From Glycomyces tritici (GTDB lineage: Bacteria; Actinomycetota; Actinomycetes; Mycobacteriales; Micromonosporaceae), in assembly GCF_030403505.1 (NCBI RefSeq), contig NZ_JAUEMJ010000011.1:62001-126000 (forward strand): 64,000 nucleotides of DNA, written 5' to 3'. The notes beneath the pieces were generated by a model that saw only the letters and a list, made by a program, of their open reading frames with translations, was not told the DNA's origin and searched no databases. A program made the position numbers and the translations under genes. This document shows, piece by piece, positions 17,611 through 26,485 of this stretch (position 1 is its first letter; each line of letters starts with the position of its first letter).

Positions 17611-18560
17611 TGCGAATCAAGGACTTCGCCTACTGGTCGCCGCTCGGCGCGCGCCCGGCGCTCTCGGGCGCGGGCGAGCCTGACGTCGTCCACGCCGCCG
17701 ACCTGCCTCCGGGCGGCATCGTCCCGGTCCCCGGCTTCGACATCGGCGCCGAGGTCGGCGCCAAGGGCGTCCGCTCGATGGACCGGGCCACCGCGTTCGC
17801 CGTCGCCACGGCCGGGCGCCTGCTCGACGGCGGCGATCCGGCGCGCACGGGCGTCGTCCTCGCCACCACCGCCGGCAGTTTCGCGACCATGATGGCGTTC
17901 GGGGCGCAGTCGCTCACCAAACCCAAGCCGTACCAGGTCGATCCGGGCCGGTTCCCGGTCGCGGTCATGAACTACGCGGCCGGGCAGGTCGCGATCCGCC
18001 ACGGGATCACCGGCCCGAACGCGGTGGTCCGCGGCGGCACCGCCGCCGGAGCGCAGGCGTTGCGATACGCCCGCCGGCTCCTCGCCTCCGGACGGGTCGA
18101 CCAGGTGCTCTGCGGCGCGGCCGAAGAGGCCACCGCCGAACGCGCCTGGCTCGAACACGCCGCAAGCGGCGGCAAGCGGCCCATCGGCGAAGGGAGCGTC
18201 ATGTTCCGCCTCGTCGCCGACGACGAACCGGGCCCGCGCATCACCGCGATCGCCACCCAGCTCGGCCCCTCCGCCCTGGAAGGCGCAGTGCGGCGCGCAC
18301 TCGCCTCGGCCCGCACGGCGCCGGAGGCCATCGGGGCCGTCGCCGCCACGGGCGGACCCGAAGAGGCCGAAGCGCTCCGGGAGGTCCTCGGTGCCCTCCC
18401 CGAGACCGTGGCGGCGCACGAGCGGCTCGGCGACACCTCGGCCGCCGCCATGGGCTTCGCCCTCGCCGCCGTCCTCGAGACCACCGGTCCCGGAACGGAT
18501 TTCGCGCTCACCGGCATCGAACGGCCGGGCCTGGCCTGCTGCATCGTCGGGAGGACGTGA
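17610..18560 (+). CDS. Ketosynthase-like chain-length-factor partner without catalytic residues
   Basis: A 316-residue homologue of ketosynthases, shorter than the usual 400. The region NYAAGQVAIRHGITGPNAVV aligns with the ketosynthase core, but the nucleophile position is Thr144 (GGTAAGAQAL), the first His motif is absent (AATGGPEEAEAL), and the second His is Asp (LGDTSAAAMG). It cannot condense by itself. By analogy with KS-beta/CLF proteins of type II polyketide and aryl-polyene systems it is likely the structural partner that sets chain length. The replacement residue is Thr and not the usual Gln of aromatic CLFs. Its ATG overlaps the upstream stop by one base. Confidence 0.75.
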   Translation: MRIKDFAYWSPLGARPALSGAGEPDVVHAADLPPGGIVPVPGFDIGAEVGAKGVRSMDRATAFAVATAGRLLDGGDPARTGVVLATTAGSFATMMAFGAQSLTKPKPYQVDPGRFPVAVMNYAAGQVAIRHGITGPNAVVRGGTAAGAQALRYARRLLASGRVDQVLCGAAEEATAERAWLEHAASGGKRPIGEGSVMFRLVADDEPGPRITAIATQLGPSALEGAVRRALASARTAPEAIGAVAATGGPEEAEALREVLGALPETVAAHERLGDTSAAAMGFALAAVLETTGPGTDFALTGIERPGLACCIVGRT

Positions 18561-18563
18561 ACC

Positions 18564-19562
18564 ATGGCCGACTGGGGCATCATCGGATCGGGCGCCTACG
18601 CCCCGGCCACGGTGATCGACAACGAGGCCGCGGCCGCCGCGCTCACCGTTGCGCCGCAATGGATCCTCGACGCCACCGGCATCCGCGAACGCCGCCGCGC
18701 CGCTTCCGGCGAGGCCGCCTCCGACCTCGCCGCGCACGCCGCCCGCGCTGCGCTTCGCCGCACCGGCCTCGGCATCGCGGACATCGGGCTCATCGTCGTC
18801 GGCACCTCCACACCGGACGAACTCGGTCCCAGCACCGCGTGCCGGGTCCAGGCGCTTCTGGGCGCCCGCGGCGCCGTCGCCCTCGACGTCGGGGCCGCCT
18901 GCGCGGGCTACCTCTTCGGTCTGAGTCTCGCCCGCGACTGGCTCGCGGCCCGGCCCGGCGCCGGATATGCGCTCGTCATCGGCGTCGAGGTCTACTCGCG
19001 GTTCCTCGACCCCCGCGACCGCTCCACCGCCGTCATCTTCGGCGACGGCGCCGGCGCGAGCATCGTCGGCCCCGTGGCGGACGGCGAGGGCATCCGGTCG
19101 GTTCGCCTCGGCTCAGACGGCACCCGCGCGGACGCCGTCCTCATCCCCGCGGGCGGCAGCCGGCGTCCCTTCGAGCCCGCCGCTCAGCGGATCACCATGG
19201 ACGCCAAGGCCATCCGCAAAGCCTTCCCCGAACTGTTCGACATGATGCTCGCCGAGACCCTCGCGGAGCACCGCATCGGCGTGGACGGCATCGACCTCCT
19301 CGTGCCGCACCAGCCGAACCCCAGGACGCTGCGCATGTTCGCCGAGGACGCCGGCATCCCGCTCGAGAAGGTCGTCGTCATCGGCGACCGCCTCGGCAAC
19401 ATCGGCGCCGGGTCCATCCCCACCGCCCTCGCCGAAGCCGCCGCGGACGGGCGGCTCAAACCCGGGCAACGCGTCCTGCTCATGGCCATCGGCGCTGGCC
19501 TCACCTGGGGTTCGATCCTCATCCACTGGCCCACCCCGCCACCAGAAGGAGCCCCGAAGTGA
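18564..19562 (+). CDS. KAS III-type chain-initiating synthase (FabH-like)
   Basis: A 332-residue condensing enzyme of the thiolase superfamily with the FabH triad Cys113 (GAACAGY), His249 (PHQPN) and Asn279 (NIGAGSIP). These enzymes condense an acyl-CoA starter with malonyl-ACP, or in some pathways perform acyl transfer. A dedicated FabH next to the ACP and KS pair means the pathway chooses its own starter unit. It begins 3 bases after the CLF-like gene and overlaps the acyl-CoA oxidase by 4 bp. Confidence 0.88.
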   Translation: MADWGIIGSGAYAPATVIDNEAAAAALTVAPQWILDATGIRERRRAASGEAASDLAAHAARAALRRTGLGIADIGLIVVGTSTPDELGPSTACRVQALLGARGAVALDVGAACAGYLFGLSLARDWLAARPGAGYALVIGVEVYSRFLDPRDRSTAVIFGDGAGASIVGPVADGEGIRSVRLGSDGTRADAVLIPAGGSRRPFEPAAQRITMDAKAIRKAFPELFDMMLAETLAEHRIGVDGIDLLVPHQPNPRTLRMFAEDAGIPLEKVVVIGDRLGNIGAGSIPTALAEAAADGRLKPGQRVLLMAIGAGLTWGSILIHWPTPPPEGAPK

Positions 19563-21334
19563 ACGACGACCTCGCCGCCTTCGTCACCGGAGGCACCGAC
19601 CAGACCGCGCTGCGCGCCCTCTTTGCCGGGCCCGCCTTCGACCGGCCGCAGGGGCTCACCGCGGCGCAGTCCCACGAGCACATGTCCGAGCTGGTGCGAA
19701 GCGTCACCTCGGCCGCGGGTCCCGCCGCCTCGCTCCTCGCCGACCGGACCCGCCTCACCGACCTCATGGGCTGGGCCGCCACCCGCGACCCCGTGCTCTT
19801 CCACGCCCTGCTGCTCCACTACTGCCTGTGCCTCAACGGGATCGCCGAGTTCAGCCCCGACCCGGTCAGGGCCCTCGCCGCGGTCGAGGAACGCGGCGAC
19901 ATCGGCGTCCTCCTCATGACCGAGGCCGGCCGCAGCGGCAGCCACCGCGCGATCCGCACCGAAGCCCGCTACGACCCGGCCGCCCGCGAATTCGTCCTGC
20001 GCACCCCGGACGCGACCGCCGTCAAGTTCCCGACCGCGGCCGGCCTGGCCTCGGTCTCCAGAACCGCACTGGTTTACGCGCGCCTCGTCGTCGACGACGC
20101 CGACTGCGGCGTGTTCGCCTTCGAGATCCGATTCGGCGGCGCCCACGGGCGTCCGGAGGGGATGCGGATCGCGCCGACCCCGGAGGTCACGGCGCTCCCG
20201 GTCGACTACGCCGCAGTCGCGTTCGCGGGCACCCGGCTCCCGTTCGACGCCTGGCTCGCCGACAGCGCCGCGATCGGCACGGACGGTCGATTCAGCGATC
20301 CCCTCGGCACACGCGAGGCCCGGCTGAGCCGCTCCATGGGCGTCGGGACCCGCACGTGGACCGCCATGGTCGCCGGCTGCGCGGCGTTCACCCGCGCCGC
20401 CTGCGCCATCGCGGTCCGGTACGCCCGCACCCGCCTCACCTCCGACACGCTCTCCGCCGACCGCCCGCTCATCGGACACCGCTTCCAGCAGGTCGAACTG
20501 CTCACCGCCCTCGCGGACGCGTACGCCCTCACCGCACTCGCCAACCACGCCAAGCAGCGCACGGACGCCCCGACCGCTGCGGCAGGCTCGACCTGGGCGC
20601 CCTGGTCGGCCGTGGACGCCACGCTGCCGCTGCTCAAAGCGGTCGCGAGCGAGACCGCCGAACGCGTCGCGCACACGTGCCGGGAACGCTCCGGCGCGCT
20701 CGCCTACGCCGGGACGCCCCTCCTGCTCGCCCACCAGAACACGGCCCACGCCTACCTCAGCGCAGGCGGCGACAACGCCCTCATCCGCTTCGACACCGCC
20801 CGCGCGATGTGCGACGAGGGCTTCGAGCCGCCCGAAGACGCAGCACCCCAAGGCATCCGAGTCACGGACGACTTCCTGCGCCTCGCCCGGGCCTGCGAGC
20901 ACCGTCTGCGCGCCAAGCTGACCGAGCGCGTCACCGCGAAGGACGGCGACCCGTTCGAGGCCTGGGACGGCGCGCTCGCACTCGGGGCCGAAGCCGCCGC
21001 CGTCCGCGCGGAACGGCTCCTCATGGAGCACTTCGCGGCGGCCGCGGCCGCATCCGGCCCGGACGCCCGCGCGGCGCTGGAGCGCCTGCTGATCATGCAC
21101 GGCATCGGCTGGGCGCGAAGGCGGGCCGCGGCGCTCACCCGATGCGGCCTCCTCACCGGCGCCGCCCTGGAGTCCCTCGAAGACCTGGCGCACCGCACCT
21201 GCGACCTCCTGCTCCCCCGCCTCGCCGACCTCGTCGACGCCTTCGGCCTCGACGAGGAGTACCTGGGCACCTTCATGGCGGCCGACGACCACCTCGCGGC
21301 ATTCGCGGCGCAGCACGGCTTCACCGACCTGTAG
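19559..21334 (+). CDS. Acyl-CoA oxidase/dehydrogenase-like flavoprotein
   Basis: A 591-residue protein of the acyl-CoA oxidase family, longer than ordinary acyl-CoA dehydrogenases. The flavin region shows the family pattern LLMTEAGRSGS followed by a YDPAAREFVLRTP segment. The helical domain has RRAAALTR and related stretches. The C-terminal AGGDNALIRFDTAR matches the region that in oxidases reads YEGDN; the Glu that acts as catalytic base is Gly here. It should introduce an alpha,beta double bond into a thioester if another base is supplied. GTG 19559 overlaps the KAS III stop. An acyl-CoA oxidase is also used in avenolide signal biosynthesis, which fits a signalling-lactone product as one possibility. 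Confidence 0.8.
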   Translation: MNDDLAAFVTGGTDQTALRALFAGPAFDRPQGLTAAQSHEHMSELVRSVTSAAGPAASLLADRTRLTDLMGWAATRDPVLFHALLLHYCLCLNGIAEFSPDPVRALAAVEERGDIGVLLMTEAGRSGSHRAIRTEARYDPAAREFVLRTPDATAVKFPTAAGLASVSRTALVYARLVVDDADCGVFAFEIRFGGAHGRPEGMRIAPTPEVTALPVDYAAVAFAGTRLPFDAWLADSAAIGTDGRFSDPLGTREARLSRSMGVGTRTWTAMVAGCAAFTRAACAIAVRYARTRLTSDTLSADRPLIGHRFQQVELLTALADAYALTALANHAKQRTDAPTAAAGSTWAPWSAVDATLPLLKAVASETAERVAHTCRERSGALAYAGTPLLLAHQNTAHAYLSAGGDNALIRFDTARAMCDEGFEPPEDAAPQGIRVTDDFLRLARACEHRLRAKLTERVTAKDGDPFEAWDGALALGAEAAAVRAERLLMEHFAAAAAASGPDARAALERLLIMHGIGWARRRAAALTRCGLLTGAALESLEDLAHRTCDLLLPRLADLVDAFGLDEEYLGTFMAADDHLAAFAAQHGFTDL

Positions 21335-21403
21335 ACGGCCGGATACCGCTCGGCCTCAACGGCGCAGGGCGCACCCTTAGCGTCCATAGTGTCCTAGCCG
21401 CGA

Positions 21404-22474
21404 TCAGGCGGAGTCGCGGACGACCAGCTCGGTGGGAAGCACGCGCGTCGTGGCCTCGGCGCCGTCGATGGCCTGCAGCACTTCGCGGACCATGGTCTGG
21501 GCGACCGCCGCCACGGGCTGGTGGACCGTGGTCAGCTCCGGCGCGGTCCGCCTCGCGATCGCGGAGTCGTCGAAGCCCGCGACGGCGAGGTCGGCGGGCA
21601 CCCCCAGGCCGCGCGTGCGGATGGCCTCGATCGCGCCGGCGGCGAGCAGGTCTGAAGTGGCGAAGACACTGTCGATCTCGCGCCCGGCGTCCAGGAGCGC
21701 CGCCATGGCGGCGTGCCCGTCCGCCTGCGAGTACCGCGCGGCCGGTTCGAGGTGGACGAGATCGCGGCCGAGGCCGCGCGTGAACGCTTCGATGCGCTGC
21801 TGCGGGCAGAGGGTCTCGGGATAGGCGGCGATCACGGCCGTGCGCTGATAGCCCTGGTCGCGGAAGTGGCGGCCGAGCGCTTCGCAGCCGGGCGCGTCGT
21901 CACTGCGGACGAGGGCGAACTCGCGGGGCTCGGCGAAGGGGTTGCCGCAGACCACGACCGGCAGGGCCCGGGACTCGAGCAGGTCGAGCAGGGGGTCCTG
22001 CCCGGTTTCGGCGGGACTGACGAACAGGACGCCGTCGACGTGGCCGGCGCGGAGGAACGCCGCGACCCGATCGCGCTCGGCGGCGTCGGCCGCAGTGAGG
22101 AAGACCAGGGAGCGGTCCGCGGCGGCGAGTTCGCGGCTCGCCTCCTGCAGGATCACGGCGTAGTTCGGGTCCTCGAAGAGTGCCGTCGGCGCCGCCCCGA
22201 GCACGAGGGCGACGCTGTTGGTGCGCTGCATGACCAGTGCCCGGGCACGGGCGTTCGCGGTGAACCCGGTCGCACGGACCGCCGCCATCACCTTCTCGCG
22301 GGTGGCGGGGCTGACCCAGTTGCGGTCGTTGAGCACTCGCGAGACGGTGCCGATGGAGACGCCGGCGGTGTCGGCGACATCCCGGATGGTGATGCCCTCG
22401 CGGCGGCGGCGCGGACGGGGCCGCGAGTACTCCTGATCGGCCGTGTCGCTCCCGTCGGAGGCGAAGGGGCTCAT
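21404..22474 (-). CDS. LacI-family repressor coupled to the GH35 gene
   Basis: A 356-residue regulator. The N-terminal DNA-binding domain (about 28-75) begins GITIRDVADTAGVSIGTVSR and includes the hinge; the periplasmic-binding-like effector domain fills the rest. The ATG overlaps the stop of the beta-galactosidase by 4 bp (ATGA), so the regulator is co-transcribed behind its probable target. The palindrome at 24760-24769 upstream of the GH35 gene is its likely operator, giving autoregulation by a beta-galactoside. Confidence 0.9.
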   Translation of the reverse strand: MSPFASDGSDTADQEYSRPRPRRRREGITIRDVADTAGVSIGTVSRVLNDRNWVSPATREKVMAAVRATGFTANARARALVMQRTNSVALVLGAAPTALFEDPNYAVILQEASRELAAADRSLVFLTAADAAERDRVAAFLRAGHVDGVLFVSPAETGQDPLLDLLESRALPVVVCGNPFAEPREFALVRSDDAPGCEALGRHFRDQGYQRTAVIAAYPETLCPQQRIEAFTRGLGRDLVHLEPAARYSQADGHAAMAALLDAGREIDSVFATSDLLAAGAIEAIRTRGLGVPADLAVAGFDDSAIARRTAPELTTVHQPVAAVAQTMVREVLQAIDGAEATTRVLPTELVVRDSA

Positions 22475-24705
22475 GACGACCCGTCGACGGCGTGGCGGCG
22501 GGCGCGGACCGGGCGGGCGAGTGCGCGGAGGACGCCTTGGCCGCTCGTCTCGGCGAGTGCCCGGCGCGCGTCGGGGTGGAGCCAGATCGGCGCCTGCGGG
22601 TGGAGCGGCAGGACGTGCACGGTGACCTCGGCGGTCCCTGCCGGAACAGTGATCGTCCACAGTGTGCCATCCCAGAACCGGTCGGTCAACAGGACGCCGT
22701 CGGCCTCGGCCACGGCGACGTCGCCGATCCATTCGATCGTCAACTCGAAGTCGTCGTCCTGCAACGGGTCCGGAACGGCGATGTCGTAGCGGGCCCCGTC
22801 CGCGAACACCTGCTCGAGCGGAGGGGCGGAGGCCCGGCCGTTCGAGGCACCGTAGTCGACCGGCGGTTCGGCCGCCGGGCGGCGCAGGGCGACATGGAGG
22901 TCGCTCGTGACGGCGGCCGGGCCGGGCGCCGGGGTGAGCGGGTCGAACCGCAGGTGCTCGGTGTCGAAGCGGGCGACGGGTCCGCCGGTGCGGTCCCAGG
23001 TGAGGACGCCGGACTCGTCGACGTCCAGTTCATCGGCGCTGGTGTACAGGACGCCGTCGATCACCCAGGCCTGCTCGGCGAGATCGGCGGGCAGCACGAC
23101 GACCGCGTCCTGACCGCGCTCGAATGCCCGCACTCGATCCGGATCCGCCTCGGACACGGCACCCCCGACAGCGATCCACGCGCTGATGCCGGGGAGCGCG
23201 GCCAGGACCGCGACGCGCCCGCCACCGGGGCGGTCCAGGAGCGTCAGCAGGTTCGCCGTCGCCCAGTCGAGGCGCATTCGTCCGATCTGGAGGCCGAACG
23301 GGAACCGCGCGATGGTCCCGGGCGGGATCGCGATGGGCTCGTCGGGGAAGGTGAGCGTGCTGCCTGGGAGCGTGATCGCGAAGGCGACCGGGGCGCTCGG
23401 GCCCAGCGCCTCGTGCGGCTGGCGGCGGTTGACGAACACGAAGCCGCACTCGCCGTCGGAGCGGATCGCCCACCGCGGCGTCTCGGCGTCGAAGGCGTCG
23501 GCGGGCACGCGGTCGGGCAGGGTGGAGGGCATCTGGACGAGCCGGTCGCCCACGGCCGCAAGGAAGGCGTGCTGCTGGCGCAGGAGCGCGTGCGTCCGGG
23601 TGGGCTGCCCGGCGGCGCCGATGGGGGCATGGAAGTCGTAGTCGATCTGCGGCAGGTCGTTCGGGTAGCCCGTGGCGTGGGATTCCTGCAGGCCGAGGCC
23701 GGGATTGCGGCCGCCGGCGTACATGTAGTAGCCCTGCCAGGCCGATCCGTTGCCCAGCTTGACGTTGGCGACCGCGGCGATGTCCTCGGCGTCGAGCACG
23801 GGCCGGCGGTGGTAGGCGGTGGCCATGCCCCCGCCCAGTTCGCAGGTCACCGGCGGGAACACCGTCGAAGGCGAGCGCGACTCCGGACCGGGCAGGCCCG
23901 GGGCGCGGAGGTCGGCGCCGATGCCTGGGTCGTCCCACACGTGGCGGAAGAAGAAGTGCTCGCGGAACGAGACGTCCCACGGGGCGGTCGCGTCGGTCCA
24001 GAACCCGTCCGCGTAGCCGCCGTACATGGGGAGGACCTCGTCCTCCGGCAGCACCGCGCCGCCCCAGGCGGTGGCCATCCACAGTGGTGCCCGCAGGCCG
24101 GCCGCGACCGCCATGCGCTTCAACGTCGCGATGTGGGCGGGCTGGTCGTACAGCTCGTTCTCGACTTGGATGCCGATGACCGGGCTGCCGGGCTCGAAGT
24201 GCGCGGAGAGCTGGTCGGCGAGCGCGGCGAACCAGGGCGCGACGAGTGCGAGGTAGGCGGGGTCGTCGCTGCGGTGGCTGACTCCGGCCTCCTGGACCCA
24301 GTCCGGGAAGCCGCCGTTGCGCACCTCGCCGTGGCACCACGGGCCGATCCGCAGCACCACCTCGAGGCCGGTCTCGACGCACAGGTCGAGGAACGCGCTG
24401 ATGTCGCGGTCGCCTTCGAAGGAGGGAGGCTGGTCGCGCTCGGGCTGGTGGTGGTTCCAGAAGAGGTAGGTCGCGACGGTGTTCACGCCGCCGTTGCGCA
24501 TGGCCCGGAGCCGGCGCCGCCACGACTCCCGCGGCACCCGGGTGAAGTGGAGCTCGCCGGACACCGGGAACCAGGGCTCGCCCTTGCGGGTCAGGTACCG
24601 GCTGGTCAGACCGATCCGGTGGTTCGTGCCGGAGGCCATGGCCGGAGCGGCGAGCGGAAGCTCCCAGTCGCGGTGCGTCACCGTCAAAGCGTCGTGTGGA
24701 CTCAC
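22471..24705 (-). CDS. GH35 beta-galactosidase
   Basis: A 744-residue glycoside hydrolase. The TIM barrel holds the GH35 signatures GPWCHGEVRNGGFPDW (121-136) and QVENEL, with acid/base Glu184. The nucleophile is probably Glu288 in TCELGGGM. Several beta domains follow. There is no signal peptide, so it acts inside the cell on imported oligosaccharides, and with no transporter gene adjacent the uptake system must lie elsewhere. The operon is this gene and then LacI. Confidence 0.85.
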   Translation of the reverse strand: MSPHDALTVTHRDWELPLAAPAMASGTNHRIGLTSRYLTRKGEPWFPVSGELHFTRVPRESWRRRLRAMRNGGVNTVATYLFWNHHQPERDQPPSFEGDRDISAFLDLCVETGLEVVLRIGPWCHGEVRNGGFPDWVQEAGVSHRSDDPAYLALVAPWFAALADQLSAHFEPGSPVIGIQVENELYDQPAHIATLKRMAVAAGLRAPLWMATAWGGAVLPEDEVLPMYGGYADGFWTDATAPWDVSFREHFFFRHVWDDPGIGADLRAPGLPGPESRSPSTVFPPVTCELGGGMATAYHRRPVLDAEDIAAVANVKLGNGSAWQGYYMYAGGRNPGLGLQESHATGYPNDLPQIDYDFHAPIGAAGQPTRTHALLRQQHAFLAAVGDRLVQMPSTLPDRVPADAFDAETPRWAIRSDGECGFVFVNRRQPHEALGPSAPVAFAITLPGSTLTFPDEPIAIPPGTIARFPFGLQIGRMRLDWATANLLTLLDRPGGGRVAVLAALPGISAWIAVGGAVSEADPDRVRAFERGQDAVVVLPADLAEQAWVIDGVLYTSADELDVDESGVLTWDRTGGPVARFDTEHLRFDPLTPAPGPAAVTSDLHVALRRPAAEPPVDYGASNGRASAPPLEQVFADGARYDIAVPDPLQDDDFELTIEWIGDVAVAEADGVLLTDRFWDGTLWTITVPAGTAEVTVHVLPLHPQAPIWLHPDARRALAETSGQGVLRALARPVRARRHAVDGSS

Positions 24706-24759
24706 AGGTCACCCGTCTTGTCGAGCGCGCGGCGGGGTCCGCGCGATGCACCCATGCTA

Positions 24760-24769
24760 AAAACGTTTT
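24760..24769. promoter_or_regulatory. LacI-type operator AAAACGTTTT
   Basis: A perfect 10-bp palindrome with the central CG typical of LacI-family sites, in a short AT-rich patch 55 bases upstream of the GH35 start. It is the only such site near the operon. The remaining sequence to 25038 (about 270 bases) contains no gene; a weak GGCCGG/CCGGCC dyad near 24857-24880 was noticed. Confidence 0.7.
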
Positions 24770-25038
24770 CCGGTTTGCGCAACCGCTCGATCGACACGGG
24801 CGACGACCGATGGCCCCCGAACGTTCGATGCGCTGCCGCCTGCGCGGCAGATCGCCAGGGCCGGAACAGGAAATGGCCGGCCTTCGCTGCCCGCCACGCT
24901 CGGGGCAGGCCGCGGCACCCGCCGGACGGCACCTGTGCTCGCCCGCAGGCTGCGCCGTCACGGCGGCGTACGAGTGTCCGCTCAGGGCGGACATCGGATC
25001 AAAGACGCTGCCCTGCGCGGGACGCGAGGGGCCCGGGT

Positions 25039-26265
25039 TCACCTCGAGAAGCGGCGAATCCAGTTCGGCTGCACGGCGTTGAGGTTGTGGACCATCTGCA
25101 CGTAGTCGCCGAAGGCCGCGTTGACCTCGTCGTGGCTCTTTCCGTAGGCGCTCGAGTCGTATTCGTGGCGGCGGGTCGTATCGCGCTTCCCGAAGTGCTC
25201 GTCGAGGCGGCGGTCGGATGCCGGGTCCCATTCGATGCCCAGGTGGGAGAACAGCGCCGGGATCGTGCTGCAGGGGTCGGTGGTCAGCCAGTGGTAGGGC
25301 ACATCCACGATCCGCTCCCGCGGGAGGCCGGCCCGGGCGGTCCGGTCGGCCTCGATGCCTTCGACGAGGAGGTCGAGCCAGAGGTCGCCGAGCTCGTGCA
25401 GGTCGACGGCCTCGGGGTTCAGATGCATCCGCCAGGTCGCCTCGTTCATCGAGCAGGTCGACCCGAACGCGGTCACCGGATCCCTGTGGCACCAGACGAT
25501 CGTCGCGCTCGGGAAGACCTTGAAGATCTCCGGCAGGTGCCACAGGTGGGCCGGCTGCTTCAGGACCCAGCGCTTGCGCGGCCGCCCGTACTGGAGTACC
25601 TGGAGCACCCGCTTGAGGTACTCGTACCACGGCAGCGCGTCGGCCTCGTCGATCCATCTGCGATAGCCCTTCAACGGTGCCGTGCCCATGAAGAACCTGG
25701 TGGCGACCTCGGCGAAGAACGTCTCCTCGGGCTCGAAGGCGCTGAGCGGGTGGATGTCCTGGAAGTAGGGTTCGTAGCGGTACATCAGCTTGATGACCTT
25801 CTCGATGCCCTTCGACTCCTTCCGCCAGTCCTCGTAGTGGGTCCTGGTCGAGACCAGTTCGGCCATGAGCGGGCCGCGGCAGCCCTCGGCTCCGGCGAGG
25901 AGCCGGTGGGTGACGGTGGTGGCCGTGCGAGGCAGTCCGAGGATGAAGATCGGATCGTCGATGGGCTCCTCGGCGATCGCGGGGTCGGCTCGGTGCTGCG
26001 CGTCGACCTGGGCGACGTTGCGAAGGCGCGGCCCGACCTGGGAGTGCTCGGCGCTGTAGCGCCCCATTGCGGACAGTCCCGGCTCCTTGTACATGGCGAT
26101 CAGGAGCTGCCGCAGCGCTTCGGCTTCGGGCCCGTCGGGGACCAGGCCGAAGTCGCGCTCGCAGCCGTCGAGGAGCCGGCGCCACAGCGCCTCGGGGCTG
26201 CGGCGGCGCTGGGTGAGGCTCAGGACGCGATTGGTCACTCCCAGCAGCGGGGTAGGACGTGGCAT
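25039..26265 (-). CDS. Sulfotransferase-family protein
   Basis: A 408-residue protein of the PAPS-dependent sulfotransferase family (Sulfotransfer_3 type). The 5'-phosphosulphate-binding loop is FILGLPRTATT (107-117). The 3'-phosphate-binding region is in IVWCHRDPVTAFGSTCSM. Related bacterial proteins transfer sulphate to lipids, glycans or small molecules; the acceptor is unknown. An AAGGAGA site precedes the ATG. It is transcribed on the same strand as the GH35 operon but is separated from it by 333 bases. Confidence 0.85.
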   Translation of the reverse strand: MPRPTPLLGVTNRVLSLTQRRRSPEALWRRLLDGCERDFGLVPDGPEAEALRQLLIAMYKEPGLSAMGRYSAEHSQVGPRLRNVAQVDAQHRADPAIAEEPIDDPIFILGLPRTATTVTHRLLAGAEGCRGPLMAELVSTRTHYEDWRKESKGIEKVIKLMYRYEPYFQDIHPLSAFEPEETFFAEVATRFFMGTAPLKGYRRWIDEADALPWYEYLKRVLQVLQYGRPRKRWVLKQPAHLWHLPEIFKVFPSATIVWCHRDPVTAFGSTCSMNEATWRMHLNPEAVDLHELGDLWLDLLVEGIEADRTARAGLPRERIVDVPYHWLTTDPCSTIPALFSHLGIEWDPASDRRLDEHFGKRDTTRRHEYDSSAYGKSHDEVNAAFGDYVQMVHNLNAVQPNWIRRFSR

Positions 26266-26366
26266 GGCGGCTCTCCTTGGGAGGGAATCACAGCGCGAGG
26301 GGTGGTGATGGTCGCCGCACTGATACTGGCACAGCGGCGACGCGAAAAGAAGCCCCTCACCGGCGC

Positions 26367-26485
26367 TCAGGCCATGTCTGCGGTGCGGAGATGCCGCTTG
26401 ATCAGCAGGATGCCGACGAGCGGCGGTCCGAAGAGGGGAATCCCCTCGGCCACAGGGGACCCAGTGTTCGACCAGGTGAAGGCCT
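26367..26485 (-). pseudogene. Degenerate copy of the 3' end of the following membrane-protein gene
   Basis: Minus-strand translation gives SPVAEGIPLFGPPLVGILLI and then KRHLRTADMA before a stop at 26367. This lines up with the C-terminus of the intact neighbour, SAEEIPVLTTLFGLPLIGALL followed by TLGHHRNRESD. The copy has no start and no N-terminal two thirds, so it looks like the remains of a tandem duplication. Similarity was judged by eye only. Confidence 0.45.

Noticed and set aside
13788..21334. Aromatic type II polyketide or ordinary fatty-acid synthesis cluster
   Set aside because: There are no cyclase or aromatase genes, the CLF-like protein lacks the usual Gln, and an AfsA-like protein, acyl-CoA oxidase and IclR regulator do not belong to housekeeping fatty-acid synthesis.
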